Shown here: one piece after another, positions 17,398 through 26,760 of the stretch
Position numbering within the stretch: the first letter of the stretch is position 1
Layout of the letters: the number at the start of each line of letters is the position of its first letter
Assembly (NCBI RefSeq): GCF_004355185.1
Contig: NZ_CP037922.1
Coordinates: forward strand, 3,132,001 to 3,196,000
Length of the DNA stretch: 64,000 bases
Direction: 5' to 3'
From: Hymenobacter radiodurans
GTDB lineage: Bacteria > Bacteroidota > Bacteroidia > Cytophagales > Hymenobacteraceae
Program-made: the position numbers and the translations under genes
Notes under the pieces: model-generated
Database searches by the model: none
Seen by the model: the letters and a program-made list of their open reading frames with translations, nothing else
What the model was told of the DNA's origin: nothing

Positions 17398-18648
17398 TCA
17401 CTGCTTTGCTGTATGTTGCTCAATAAAGGCCAACAAAGCGGTTTTGAACAGCTCTATTTCCTCGATGGTATTGTAGGGCGCAAGTCCCAGCCGAATCCAG
17501 CCGCCCTGCTCATTTACCTGCAGCTTATCGGCCATAGTGGAGGCGTAAAAGTGGCCGTGCGCAATGCACATATTGTAGTTGTCGGCAAACCAGGCGGCGG
17601 CCTCCCGCGAGTTGATGCCTTCCAGCGTAAAAGCCAACGTGGGCGTTTTGCGCGTGCCGGACGGCGCGCGGTATAGGTGCACGGGGGGCAAATTCAGCAG
17701 GAATTCTTCCAGATGTAGCGCCTGCTCCGTTTCCTGTTTCTCAATGGCTTCCATAGCAGTGCGCAAGCGTTCTTGGCGCGTAGAACCTATCCCCAGCGTT
17801 TGAATAAACTCCAGTGCCCCCAACAGGCCGGCAATAGCCTCATGGTTTTGGGTGCCGGTTTCTAGCTTGTCGGGAATGTGAGCGGGCGCGGGGGCCAATT
17901 TGTAGACCGGCAGCTTTTCAAACAGCCCCGCCGACACTACCGCAATACCTAAGTGCGGACCGAAAAACTTATACGCCGAGCAAAACAGAATATCAGCTCC
18001 CAAGGCCCGAAAGTCAATCGGCAGGTGCGGGACGGCGTGCACCGCATCCAGCACCACAAGGGCATTTACAGCTTTGGCGCGCCGAATCACTTCTGCTACC
18101 GGCGTCACGGTACCCGTCACGTTCGACGACATACTCACGGCCACAAGCTTGGTTTTCGGGGTTAGCAGCGTGTCCAGCTGGTCGAGTTGGAGAGTATAGG
18201 TTTCGGGGTTTAGGGGGATGAATTTCACCACCGCGCCGCGGTCTTGCGCCAGTGTCACCCACGGGTCTACGTTGGCCCGGTGGTCGATTTCGGTGACGAT
18301 GATTTCGTCGCCGGGCTGGATAAACGTGGCTAGGCTGCGGGCGATAGCAAAGGCCAGGGAAGTCATATTTTGACCAAAAGCAACCTCCTGCGGCTGGCAA
18401 TTCAACAAGTCGGCCATGCCACGCCGCCCTTCTTCCAACAGCTCGTCGGTGGCTTGGCTGGTGGTAAAAGTACCGTGCAGGTTGGCCATGCCCCCGGTGA
18501 TGTAGCCTAGCATGGCATCAATGGCTTGCTGGGCCATCTGCGTGCCGCCGGGCCCATCGAAAAAGATAAACGGCTTGTTGTGGTTGTGCGCCCGAAGCGC
18601 GGGAAAAGATGCTCGGAGAGTACTCGGGGGTGATGGCAAAAGCGACAT
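17398..18648 (-). CDS. Class V aminotransferase, cysteine desulfurase-like (SufS-related subfamily)
   Basis: 416 residues, PLP-dependent fold. The start KPFIFFDGPGGTQM, the PLP-phosphate region FGQNMTSLAFAIARSL, the Asp that pairs with the PLP ring (VVLDAVHAVPHL) and the Schiff-base Lys (FCSAYKFFGPHLG) are present. This matches the cysteine desulfurase-like subfamily near SufS rather than SufS itself, and no Suf/Isc genes are nearby. The reaction is therefore uncertain: C-S lyase or isopenicillin epimerase-like chemistry are alternatives. Confidence 0.8.
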   Translation of the reverse strand: MSLLPSPPSTLRASFPALRAHNHNKPFIFFDGPGGTQMAQQAIDAMLGYITGGMANLHGTFTTSQATDELLEEGRRGMADLLNCQPQEVAFGQNMTSLAFAIARSLATFIQPGDEIIVTEIDHRANVDPWVTLAQDRGAVVKFIPLNPETYTLQLDQLDTLLTPKTKLVAVSMSSNVTGTVTPVAEVIRRAKAVNALVVLDAVHAVPHLPIDFRALGADILFCSAYKFFGPHLGIAVVSAGLFEKLPVYKLAPAPAHIPDKLETGTQNHEAIAGLLGALEFIQTLGIGSTRQERLRTAMEAIEKQETEQALHLEEFLLNLPPVHLYRAPSGTRKTPTLAFTLEGINSREAAAWFADNYNMCIAHGHFYASTMADKLQVNEQGGWIRLGLAPYNTIEEIELFKTALLAFIEQHTAKQ

Positions 18649-18729
18649 GCGAGTGGGATGAAATAAGGATAGGCGCTACAGATTGCTCGAAAGGTATAAA
18701 GCTGCGCCAACTTGCCCTAGCCCACACCA

Positions 18730-18765
18730 AAAAGCCCCCAAAGAGCTACTTGGGGGGCTTTTTTC
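18730..18765. terminator. Intrinsic terminator
   Basis: AAAAAGCCCCCAAAGAG loops to CTTGGGGGGCTTTTTT. It is oriented to read in either direction and separates the qorB-like gene (ending at 18786) from the upstream side of the class V aminotransferase. Confidence 0.7.
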
Positions 18766-18785
18766 AATCTATGTGTGCAGTTGGG

Positions 18786-19634
18786 TTATCGTGGTAAGGC
18801 TTCAGCCACGGCCACAGACAAAGGCGTGGTGGGGCGCCCGATTAGCTGCGAGAGCTGCCGGCTGTCGTCGTGCAAAGCCCCCTGCGCAACGCCGCCATCC
18901 CAGCCGGCGATAGCATGTGCCAGGCCCTCCGGCACCCCAAAGCTGCTCAGGGCCGCCGCGTATTCAGCCACGGGCAGGTCTTTGTAGGGAATATCCTTGC
19001 CGCTCTGCCGTGAGATTTCGGCAGCCAGCTCGGCCAGCGTATAGGCGTCATCTCCGGCCAGCTCGTACACCTTGCCCTCATGGCCTTCACCCGTGAGCAC
19101 GGCCACGGCTGCATCAGCAAAATCGGCGCGTGTGGCCGACGAAATCTTGCCTTCCTGCGCACTTCCAAGGAAAGCCCCACCCGCCAGCGCGCCGCCAATG
19201 GAGCCCGTGTAGTTTTCGGTGTACCAGCCGTTGCGCAGAATGGTAAAGGGAATACCAGAAGCCTTCAGGTCGGCCTCTGTGGCCCGGTGCTCATCAGCCA
19301 GACTCAGGGGCGACGTATCGGCGTGCAGCAGGCTGGTATATACGAAACGCGAAACGCCCGCTTGCTTGGCTGCCGCAATTACGCTTTGATGCTGCGCGGC
19401 GCGCTGCCCCACCTCGTTCGACGAGATGAGCAGCAGCGTATCTACGCCGGCCAGGGCAGCGGTGAGAGTTTCAGGCTTGGAATAGTCGGCGTGGCGAGCT
19501 TCCACGCCTAGATCAGCGGCTTTGGCCGGATTGCGCACCAGGGCCACCAGCTGATTGGCTGGTACGCGTGTTTTCAGCTTTTCAATGACGAGGCGGCCGA
19601 GTTGTCCCGTTGATCCGGTGATGGCAATACGCAT
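18786..19634 (-). CDS. qorB: NmrA-type NAD(P)H:quinone oxidoreductase (QorB/YtfG-like)
   Basis: 282 residues, atypical short-chain reductase. The dinucleotide-binding start is MRIAITGSTGQLGRLV, then RFVYTSLLHAD and FTILRNGWYTENY as in E. coli QOR2 (YtfG). That enzyme reduces quinones with NADPH. It diverges from an HxlR regulator, the same arrangement as ytfG/ytfH in E. coli, which supports both calls and suggests control by electrophiles or quinones. Confidence 0.85.
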   Translation of the reverse strand: MRIAITGSTGQLGRLVIEKLKTRVPANQLVALVRNPAKAADLGVEARHADYSKPETLTAALAGVDTLLLISSNEVGQRAAQHQSVIAAAKQAGVSRFVYTSLLHADTSPLSLADEHRATEADLKASGIPFTILRNGWYTENYTGSIGGALAGGAFLGSAQEGKISSATRADFADAAVAVLTGEGHEGKVYELAGDDAYTLAELAAEISRQSGKDIPYKDLPVAEYAAALSSFGVPEGLAHAIAGWDGGVAQGALHDDSRQLSQLIGRPTTPLSVAVAEALPR

Positions 19635-19665
19635 AGCTTAATTGGTTAGGTGATTGACGAAACAA

Positions 19666-19707
19666 ATGTAAGTTGTATACTTACCTAAAGTAAGTACGTA
19701 CAAAAAG
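19666..19707. promoter_or_regulatory. Probable HxlR operator in the divergent qorB/hxlR promoter
   Basis: The 80-base gap holds a near-palindrome GTAAGTTGTATACTTAC (19668-19684), a second half-palindrome GTAAGTACGTAC (19690-19701) and another GTAAGT at 19708. Repeated GTAAGT/ACTTAC half-sites between a regulator and its likely target are what an HxlR dimer site looks like. Confidence 0.55.
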
Positions 19708-19713
19708 GTAAGT

Positions 19714-20136
19714 GTGAAAAAAAGTATAGAAACCACTCCCACCGCCGCTGCGACGCTCTCCGAGAAGTTTCGGCGCGGCGACTTAATGTCCGCCGCTTGT
19801 CCGTCCCGCACCGTGCTGAAGCATATTACCAGCCGCTGGGGCGTATTAACGTTAATAGCCCTGGAAGGAGAAACGCGGCGGTTCAGTGAGTTACGGCGGC
19901 TGATTGGGGGCGTGAGCGAGCGAATGCTGGCGCAGACCTTACAGTGGCTGGAAGCGGATGGGCTAGTGAGGCGTGTTGCCTACGAGGTAGTGCCGCCGCA
20001 CGTAGAATATAGCCTGACTCCTTTCGGGCAGCAGGCAGCGCAGAAAGTACGCGACCTAGCCGATTGGATAGAAGTCAGCGTCCCGGATATCCTCCAACAT
20101 TGGGATAAGGACCCGGCCAGCCAACCCGCCAACTGA
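19714..20136 (+). CDS. HxlR-family transcriptional regulator
   Basis: 140 residues with one winged-helix HxlR domain: CPSRTVLKHITSRWGVLTLIAL, then the recognition region FSELRRLIGGVSERMLAQTLQWLEADGLV and the wing VPPHVEYSLTPFG. The conserved Cys in the AACPS segment is the usual redox or electrophile sensor. GTG 19714 is the longest start; ATG 19786 (MSAACPSRT) also fits the domain. Likely represses or activates the divergent qorB-like gene. Confidence 0.85.
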   Translation: MKKSIETTPTAAATLSEKFRRGDLMSAACPSRTVLKHITSRWGVLTLIALEGETRRFSELRRLIGGVSERMLAQTLQWLEADGLVRRVAYEVVPPHVEYSLTPFGQQAAQKVRDLADWIEVSVPDILQHWDKDPASQPAN

Positions 20137-20173
20137 TATCCACGCCTGAGTTGCCACTTCACCTTAAGCTTAA

Positions 20174-20200
20174 CCAATCGAAGCATTGGGGGGCTTTTTT
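20174..20200 (+). terminator. Terminator after HxlR gene
   Basis: CCAATCGAAGCATTGG stem continuing into GGGGCTTTTTT, about 40 bases after the regulator's stop. Confidence 0.6.
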
Positions 20201-20355
20201 GCGGGATCGTGCTACTTTTAGAAGCGGGGCAAACACGGCAAGCCCTGATTACGCTTCCATGAAGCGCCCGCCCGCGACTTCCGTGCACCAGCTGACCGTA
20301 TTCTTGCCGCTCCTGTACATTTACCTACCAATCCACCCGCTATTATTCCGCCCGT

Positions 20356-22551
20356 ATGCGCCCACTACTTACCCTGCTCCTATTAGTGTCTGGCTTCGTC
20401 GCTCAGGCTCAGGCATTCAAACCCGAAGAAATTGCGCGCTGGCAGCAGCAGGCCAAGCAAGTAAATATTATCCGCGACCAGTGGGGCGTGCCGCACATCT
20501 ACGGCAAAACCGACGCCGATGCCGTGTTCGGTTTGCTCTACGCCCAGTGTGAGGATGATTTTGCCCGCGTCGAGGAAAACTACCTTACTAACATCGGGCG
20601 GCTGGCGGAAGTGGAGGGCGAAACGGCTTTGTACAGCGACTTGCGCGCTAACCTGTTTCTGGACAGCACCCAGGCCATCAGCATCTACCAAAAAACCCCC
20701 CCGTGGATGAAAGAGCTGCTGAATGCCTTCGCCGACGGCACCAACTATTACCTCTACACCCACCCCACCGTGAAGCCTAAGCTGCTCACGCGCTACCAGC
20801 CCTGGATGCCGCTCATGTTCAGCGAGGGCAGCATTGGCGGCAATATCAGCGTGGTGCCATTGGAGCGCTTAAAGGCGTTTTACAGCCAAAAGAAATCAAC
20901 CTCCTGGCAGCATCCCGATTTTGAGAAGCAAGACCGCGAGCCGGTGGGTTCCAATGGGTTTGCTATTGCCCCAGCCAAAAGTGCCAGCGGCCACGCCCTG
21001 CTACTGATTAATCCGCACACGTCCTTCTATTTCCGGCCCGAAGTGCAAATGGTGAGCGAAGCCGGCCTAAATGCTTACGGCGCCGTTACCTGGGGACAGT
21101 TTTTTGTCTACCAAGGCTTTAACGAAAACTGTGGCTGGATGCACACCTCCAGCCAGGCCGACTCCATGGACGAGTATCTGGAAACAATTGAGGAGAAAAA
21201 TGGCAAGCTCTACTACAAAGTAGGCAAAAAACGGCGGCCGGTGCAGGTCAAAAAGGTGTCGTTGGCTTATAAGCAGGGCAACCAGGTGATGCGCAAGGAG
21301 TTCACCACCTACCGCACTCATCACGGGCCGGTAGTAGGCCAGCAGGCTGATAACCAATGGGTGACGGTGCGCATGATGGATACGCCCTTGGAGGCGCTAG
21401 AGCAGTCGTACCTGCGCACGAAGGCTACTGATTACGCTAGCTTCAACGAGGTGATGAAGCTCAACGGCAACGCCACCAACAACACCGTTTTTGCCGACAG
21501 CAAGGGCAATATTGCTTACTGGCACGGCAACTTCATGCCCATCCGCGACCCTAAATTCGACTGGAGCCGGCCCATTGATGGCAGCAACCCGCAAACCGAC
21601 TGGAAGGGTCTGCACAAGGTAAATGAGTTGGTGCAGGTGCTCAACCCCGCCAGCGGCTGGATTCAAAACTGCAACTCCACGCCCTTCACCGTATCCGGCC
21701 CGAGCAGCCCTGCAAAAGAGAAATACCCCGCCTATATGGCCCCCGACGCTGAAAACTACCGCGGCATAAATGCCGTGCGCGTGCTCAGCCGCCGAAAGAT
21801 GTACACGCTCGACACGCTCATTGCCGCCGCCAACGATCCGTATTTGGCTGGCTTCGAGGAGTTGATTCCGGCCCTGGCAGCGGCTTATCAAACCCCGGCC
21901 GGCAAGGCCAGCACGCAGTCGAAAGCAGTGCCGGAAGCCATAGAAGTGCTGCGAACCTGGGACAAGAAATACGGCAAAACCTCCGTCGGACAAACGGTGG
22001 CTATCTATTGGGCCGAGCGCATCCAGAAGCTGGCCCGCACCCGCGCCCTCCCCGATCAGCGCCTCGACAATCTGACCTTCACCGCCTTAGTCATCGAAAA
22101 AACGACGCCTCAGGAAAAAGTAACTGCCCTAGCCGAAACCCTCGACGAGCTAACCCGCGACTTTGGCACTTGGAAAATGCCTTGGGGCGAAGTAAACCGC
22201 TTCCAGCGCCTCACCGGCAAGATTCAGGAAGTGTATGACGACAGCAAGCCAAGTATTCCAGTAGCCTTCACTTCCTCCGCTTGGGGCTCTTTGGCAGCAT
22301 TTGGGGCGCGGGCGCAGCCAAACACCAAAAAGCGCTATGGCAACGTCGGAAACAGCTTTGTGGCGGTAGTAGAGTTCGGGCCGCGCATCAAAGCTCGCTC
22401 CGTGCTGGCTGGGGGCGAAAACAGCGACCCCAACTCGCCCCACTTCACCGATCAGGCGGCTATGTACACGGAGCAGCGGTTCAAGGACGTGCTGTTTTAC
22501 CCTGAAGATGTTCGCAAAAACGCCAAGAAATCCTACCATCCAGGCGAGTAA
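20356..22551 (+). CDS. Penicillin acylase-family (Ntn hydrolase) protein
   Basis: 731 residues with an export signal (MRPLLTLLLLVSGFVAQAQA). The alpha-chain region starts IRDQWGVPHIYGKTDADA, and the autocleavage point and N-terminal Ser nucleophile lie in GSNGFAIAPAKS. After it come INPHTSFYF and NENCGWMHTSS. Family enzymes split amides such as penicillins or acyl-homoserine lactones after self-processing in the periplasm. The sequence fits the acyl-homoserine-lactone/aculeacin acylase side of the family, but the substrate cannot be fixed. Monocistronic, ending before a strong bidirectional terminator. Confidence 0.85.
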   Translation: MRPLLTLLLLVSGFVAQAQAFKPEEIARWQQQAKQVNIIRDQWGVPHIYGKTDADAVFGLLYAQCEDDFARVEENYLTNIGRLAEVEGETALYSDLRANLFLDSTQAISIYQKTPPWMKELLNAFADGTNYYLYTHPTVKPKLLTRYQPWMPLMFSEGSIGGNISVVPLERLKAFYSQKKSTSWQHPDFEKQDREPVGSNGFAIAPAKSASGHALLLINPHTSFYFRPEVQMVSEAGLNAYGAVTWGQFFVYQGFNENCGWMHTSSQADSMDEYLETIEEKNGKLYYKVGKKRRPVQVKKVSLAYKQGNQVMRKEFTTYRTHHGPVVGQQADNQWVTVRMMDTPLEALEQSYLRTKATDYASFNEVMKLNGNATNNTVFADSKGNIAYWHGNFMPIRDPKFDWSRPIDGSNPQTDWKGLHKVNELVQVLNPASGWIQNCNSTPFTVSGPSSPAKEKYPAYMAPDAENYRGINAVRVLSRRKMYTLDTLIAAANDPYLAGFEELIPALAAAYQTPAGKASTQSKAVPEAIEVLRTWDKKYGKTSVGQTVAIYWAERIQKLARTRALPDQRLDNLTFTALVIEKTTPQEKVTALAETLDELTRDFGTWKMPWGEVNRFQRLTGKIQEVYDDSKPSIPVAFTSSAWGSLAAFGARAQPNTKKRYGNVGNSFVAVVEFGPRIKARSVLAGGENSDPNSPHFTDQAAMYTEQRFKDVLFYPEDVRKNAKKSYHPGE

Positions 22552-22573
22552 GTATTGCAGCCGTCAGAACAGC

Positions 22574-22675
22574 GTAGAGACGCGACACTTCGCGTCTCGT
22601 CGTTGCTGATGTTGTTTATCTATACAGCGCAGACCCAATCGTTCAACGACGCGACGCGAAGTGTCGCGTCTCTAC
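22574..22675. repeat. GTAGAGACGC inverted repeat
   Basis: The left arm GTAGAGACGCGACACTTCGC and right arm GCGAAGTGTCGCGTCTCTAC flank a ~45-base loop. Short versions are at 43923-43952 and 52191-52220. Non-coding. Confidence 0.75.
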
Positions 22676-22683
22676 ATTTTTCA

Positions 22684-22736
22684 AAAACAGCGAGGCCGCG
22701 CCGTCTGATTACTGACGGCGCGGCCTCGCTGTTTTT
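22684..22736. terminator. Strong bidirectional terminator
   Basis: AAAAACAGCGAGGCCGCGCC pairs with GGCGCGGCCTCGCTGTTTTT, a >20-bp GC-rich stem with A- and T-runs, placed between the convergent acylase and GH3 genes. Confidence 0.85.
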
Positions 22737-22747
22737 CCTTCAACAGT

Positions 22748-25450
22748 TTAATCAATCATAACATTAGCCCCCGTCAGGGCCACGTTGGCTTGCAGCACTT
22801 GCTTGGCAGCCAGCGCCGACTTGAGCGGCTGCCCGCCGCCCACGAAAATCTGCACTTGGCCGGCCTGTTCCATGCGCTCGGCTTTCTCATTCAGCAAGGA
22901 TAACTGCCGGGGCGTGAGCGTAAACTGAACCGTCTTTTTCTCACCGACTTTGAGGTTTACGCGCTGAAAGCCTTCGAGCGCGTGCAGGGCCACGCGAGTC
23001 TTGGCGTTGGGGTGTTTCACGTAAAGCTGTACCACCTCGTCGCCGTCGCGCTTGCCGGTGTTTTGCACTTCTACGCTCATCGTTACGGGCTGGCCAGTTG
23101 GGGCGCTGGGGGGCATTTTTAGGCCGCTGTACTTAAACGTAGTATAGCTCAGGCCGTGTCCGAATGGGTAGAGCGGCGTGTCCTTGAAGTAGCGGTAGGT
23201 GCGCCCTTCCATATCATAGTTATCGAAGGGCGGCAGCTGCTTTTCTGAGCGGTAAAACGTCACGGGAAGACGGCCGGCGGGGTTGTAGTCGCCAAAGAGC
23301 ACATCGGCCAGAGCCGTGCCGGTGGCTTGGCCGCCGTACCACGTGTTGATGATGGCGGGGATATTGGCCGCTTCCCACGGCACACCTAGCGCACTGCCGG
23401 TCATCATAGCAAAGACCACCGGCTTGCCCGACGATTTGAGCACCTTCAGCAGCTCGGTCTGTACTTTGGGCAGGGCAATGCTAGTGCGGTCGCCGCCGCT
23501 GAAGCCTTCCACATCTACCTTCATTTCCTCACCTTCCAAGCGCGGAGAAATGCCCCCCACGAAGATGATGGCGTCGGCGTCGCGCACTTGGGCCAGGATA
23601 TTCTTCGCGTTCATGGGCACAATGTGCGCGCCGGCAAACTTGAGAATGGTGCGGCGGTCGGCCTGGAAGTACTCGATTTTGATGTCCATCTTTTGGCCCG
23701 CCACTACTTTCTGCTTGTGCTGGGTGGTCGAAACGCCGCGGCTTTTCCAGTTATCGATGACCAGCTTATTGTCGACGAATAAGCGGTAGCCATCGTCGCC
23801 GGTTATCTGGAAGGCTAGCTCCTCCGACTTCTCCGGGGTGAACGTGGTGGTATAGCGGGCTGAGAAATTCTCGGAAGGCAGGCCGGGCACCACTTCGATT
23901 TTCACGTTGGCCAAATAGCGGTCGAGGCCGACTTCCTGGGTGGTTACCATGGGTTGGCCTTCCAGGTTGGTGCCTTTAAAATACTCCGCTTTGAAGCCGG
24001 GCTGACCGTTGAAGGCAAGGCTCTTATTGATGTCGAAGGTCTCATACACGATGTTGCTGGCGTAGTCAACACCTTGGATAAAGGTCACCGCTGTGCCTTT
24101 ACCTACTTTGGCCCGAATACCTTCGAGCGGGGTCACGTTATCGGTGGGGAAGCCGTTGTAATTGCCGAGCTGCACGGCGTCGTTGTCGGCGTTGGGGCCG
24201 AGCACGACCAGCTTCTTGATGTCCTTGCGGAGCGGCAGCGTGTTCTTCTCGTTTTTCAGCAGCACCAACGATTCGTGGGCCATTTGGAGGGCGTGGGATT
24301 GGTGGGGGGCACTTTCCACCACGCTCATCGGAATCTGGGCGTACTTCACGCGCTCCACTGGGTCGAACATGCCCAGCTGAAAGCGAATCTTATACAGTCG
24401 CTTCACCGACACATCCAGCTGCTGCTCGGTTATGAGCTTGCGCTGCACCGATTCCAGCAGGGAGTTGTAGGTAAAGAGCTTGCCCGTGGCGCATTCGAGG
24501 TCGGTGCCGTGGAGCACGGCGTTGGCGGCGGCAGTGGCCGCGTCGGGGTCAGTTTTGTGGTTCTGCCAGAAGTCGTTGATGCCGTCGCAGTCGGAAGTGA
24601 CGTAGCCCTGAAACTTCCACTTATCGTAGAGAATCTCATTCATCAGCTTGTCGCTGCCGCAGCAGGGCTGCCCGGCGTAGGCGTTGTAGGCGCACATCAC
24701 GCTGGCAACTTTCGCATCCACAATTAAGTCGCGGAAGGCGGGCAAATACGTGTCCCACAGGTCGTAGTCGCTGATTTTGGCGTCGAATACATGGCGCAGC
24801 TGCTCGGGGCCGCTGTGGACGGCAAAGTGCTTGGCGCAGGCCGTCACCTTTAAATATTTTGGGTCATCACCCTGGAATCCTTTTACCAGCGCTGAGCCCA
24901 GCTGGCCCGTCAGATAAGGATCTTCACCATAGGTTTCCTGGCCCCGGCCCCAGCGCGGGTCACGGAAAATATTGATGTTGGGCGTCCAGAACGTGAGGCC
25001 CTGGTAGATACCTCGCTCACCGCGGCGGGCGTACTCGTTATGCACGGCGCGGGCTTCGTCGGAGGTGATGGTGGCCATTTTGAGCATGGCGTCGGTGTTG
25101 AACGTAGCGGCCAACCCAATGGCCTGCGGAAACACCGTCGTCTTCATGCTTGTGCGAGCCACACCGTGCAGGGCCTCATTCCACCAGTTGTAAGCCGGAA
25201 TACCCAGCCGATCAATAGCGGGCGAAGCATTCAGCATTTGGCTCACTTTTTCCTCCAAGGTCAGGCGCCCGACCAGATCATTGACCCGCTGATCGATGGG
25301 TTGATCAGGGTTGCGAAACGGGAAGTCTTCGGGCTTGCTGGGGGGCATTTCTTGGGCAGAAGTGGCAGCTGGGGCAGTGGCGGTCTGCTGGCTTCCTTTA
25401 CCGCACCCCGCAAGGGCTGCCAGCGACAAAACGATTAATAGTTTCTTCAT
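22748..25450 (-). CDS. GH3 beta-glycosidase lipoprotein with PA14 domain
   Basis: 900 residues. Lipoprotein signal MKKLLIVLSLAALAGC; GH3 N-domain with the nucleophile Asp in YVTSDCDGIND (about residue 287) and the substrate-binding KHF (ACAKHFAVHSG). An inserted PA14 domain (GFKAEYFKGTNLEGQPM to FAGAHIVPM) is followed by the GH3 C-domain (DADAIIFVGGISPRLEGE) and a fibronectin-III-like end. This architecture is used for beta-glucosidases and beta-xylosidases acting on plant oligosaccharides at the outer membrane. It stands alone between terminator and repeats. Four copies of the TGGGGGGC word lie inside the gene. Confidence 0.9.
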   Translation of the reverse strand: MKKLLIVLSLAALAGCGKGSQQTATAPAATSAQEMPPSKPEDFPFRNPDQPIDQRVNDLVGRLTLEEKVSQMLNASPAIDRLGIPAYNWWNEALHGVARTSMKTTVFPQAIGLAATFNTDAMLKMATITSDEARAVHNEYARRGERGIYQGLTFWTPNINIFRDPRWGRGQETYGEDPYLTGQLGSALVKGFQGDDPKYLKVTACAKHFAVHSGPEQLRHVFDAKISDYDLWDTYLPAFRDLIVDAKVASVMCAYNAYAGQPCCGSDKLMNEILYDKWKFQGYVTSDCDGINDFWQNHKTDPDAATAAANAVLHGTDLECATGKLFTYNSLLESVQRKLITEQQLDVSVKRLYKIRFQLGMFDPVERVKYAQIPMSVVESAPHQSHALQMAHESLVLLKNEKNTLPLRKDIKKLVVLGPNADNDAVQLGNYNGFPTDNVTPLEGIRAKVGKGTAVTFIQGVDYASNIVYETFDINKSLAFNGQPGFKAEYFKGTNLEGQPMVTTQEVGLDRYLANVKIEVVPGLPSENFSARYTTTFTPEKSEELAFQITGDDGYRLFVDNKLVIDNWKSRGVSTTQHKQKVVAGQKMDIKIEYFQADRRTILKFAGAHIVPMNAKNILAQVRDADAIIFVGGISPRLEGEEMKVDVEGFSGGDRTSIALPKVQTELLKVLKSSGKPVVFAMMTGSALGVPWEAANIPAIINTWYGGQATGTALADVLFGDYNPAGRLPVTFYRSEKQLPPFDNYDMEGRTYRYFKDTPLYPFGHGLSYTTFKYSGLKMPPSAPTGQPVTMSVEVQNTGKRDGDEVVQLYVKHPNAKTRVALHALEGFQRVNLKVGEKKTVQFTLTPRQLSLLNEKAERMEQAGQVQIFVGGGQPLKSALAAKQVLQANVALTGANVMID

Positions 25451-25541
25451 CCTTTGGGTGAGATGGTGAAAAATGGTGGTCGTGGACTACTAGGACCTGA
25501 GACTTGTCCTTTCCTTCATTAATGGGTACTTAAAATTACCA

Positions 25542-25630
25542 GTCATGCCGAGCGGAGCGAAGCATCTCGCGTGTTTAGCAAGAGTAGTAATCAGACATCA
25601 GCACGCGATATGTTCCGCTCGGCATGACCG
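25542..25630. repeat. CATGCCGAGC inverted repeat
   Basis: AGTCATGCCGAGCGGAGCGA pairs with the right arm ending TCCGCTCGGCATGACCGG. It lies upstream of the GH3 gene in the 445-base gap 25451-25895, which otherwise shows no gene; the GH3 promoter should lie between 25451 and this repeat. Confidence 0.75.
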
Positions 25631-25895
25631 GCTGAGGTTAGCAAGCCTTGGTTACTGAAGGAAAAGACGCGCATCTAAAGTAGGCGGCTTGCCACCCACG
25701 ACCAGTGATTTTAAGCCAAATCTGCGCAGTGGGGCAAGAAATAATCTATGTAATCGATTGTGATAGCATTTCTTATCGATAGTAGTGCCTTTAGAACTCA
25801 GCCCTTTGCCTGCCGCTCTACGTTTATCTAGCTTCGAATCCAATACCCAAGATCTTACCTCACCCCAACCTTATACAACCTAGAAAAGCAAAATC

Positions 25896-26630
25896 ATGGC
25901 AGGAAAACTCAATGGAAAAGTAGCCCTCATTACGGGTGCAAGTGCTGGTATCGGTGAAGCCTGCGCGCGGGCCTTGGCTGCTGAAGGAGCAAATTTGGTA
26001 TTGACCGCTCGGCGCGACGAACGGCTGGAGTCGTTGGCCGCCGAGCTGCGCCAGCTGGGCGTAGAAGTAGAATTTGTGGCTGGTGACGCCCGCGACGAGG
26101 AAACCGCCCGCCGCACCGTACAGGCTGCCACCGACTCGTTTGGTCGCCTCGACATTCTGATCAATAACGCTGGCGCGGGCAACTACAAAAACCTGGTCGA
26201 CACCAGCGCTGACGAGTACGATGAGCTCATGGACACCAACATGCGCACCACCTTCCTCTTCACCCGTCACGCCGTACCCGTGATGCAGGCCCAGAAATCG
26301 GGCACCATTCTAATGCTCTCGTCGATGGCGGGCGTGTATGGTTTCGCGGGCGAAGCGGTGTATTGCGCCACCAAGTTTGCGCAGGTAGGCTTTGCCCAAG
26401 CACTGGATAAAGAGCTGCGGCCGGATGGCATTAAAGTGGGCGCTATCTGCCCCGGCGGCGTCAAAACAGAGTTTGCATTAGGCAAAGGCCGCACCGAGGA
26501 AAAAGTAGCCCAATCGGGGATGCTGGACGCGGAGGACGTGGCGGGCGCAGTACTGCTGGCCTGCACGCAGTCGGCCAACTCGCGCATTATTGAAATACAA
26601 ATGCGCACCATGGACGAGGCGCTTACCTAG
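25896..26630 (+). CDS. Short-chain dehydrogenase/reductase
   Basis: 244 residues, classical SDR: cofactor motif TGASAGIG, structural NNAG, catalytic Ser (LMLSSMAG) and YCATK. The Arg-Arg after beta-2 (LTARRDERL) suggests NADP(H) preference. Closest in feel to YdfG/3-ketoacyl-type reductases that act on small hydroxy acids or ketones; the substrate is not determined. Preceded by an AT-rich promoter region and followed by a terminator. Confidence 0.85.
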   Translation: MAGKLNGKVALITGASAGIGEACARALAAEGANLVLTARRDERLESLAAELRQLGVEVEFVAGDARDEETARRTVQAATDSFGRLDILINNAGAGNYKNLVDTSADEYDELMDTNMRTTFLFTRHAVPVMQAQKSGTILMLSSMAGVYGFAGEAVYCATKFAQVGFAQALDKELRPDGIKVGAICPGGVKTEFALGKGRTEEKVAQSGMLDAEDVAGAVLLACTQSANSRIIEIQMRTMDEALT

Positions 26631-26661
26631 GCTTTAGATTTTTAATTCATCCACAAAAAAT

Positions 26662-26690
26662 CCCTCCAACATACTTTGGGGGGCTTTTTT
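26662..26690 (+). terminator. Terminator after SDR gene
   Basis: CCCTCCAACATACTTTGGGGGG stem with G-T pairing, then CTTTTTT. Confidence 0.55.
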
Positions 26691-26760
26691 GCACTTATCA
26701 GGCTTGTGTATTCCATACCCTAGAAATCCGAACGGTGTAGCGACGCGACGCAAACAGCTT

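Noticed and set aside
23954..24727. 257-codon frame opposite the GH3 gene
   Set aside because: Shadow frame, Val/Gly/His-rich, no motif; the GH3 frame is fully supported.
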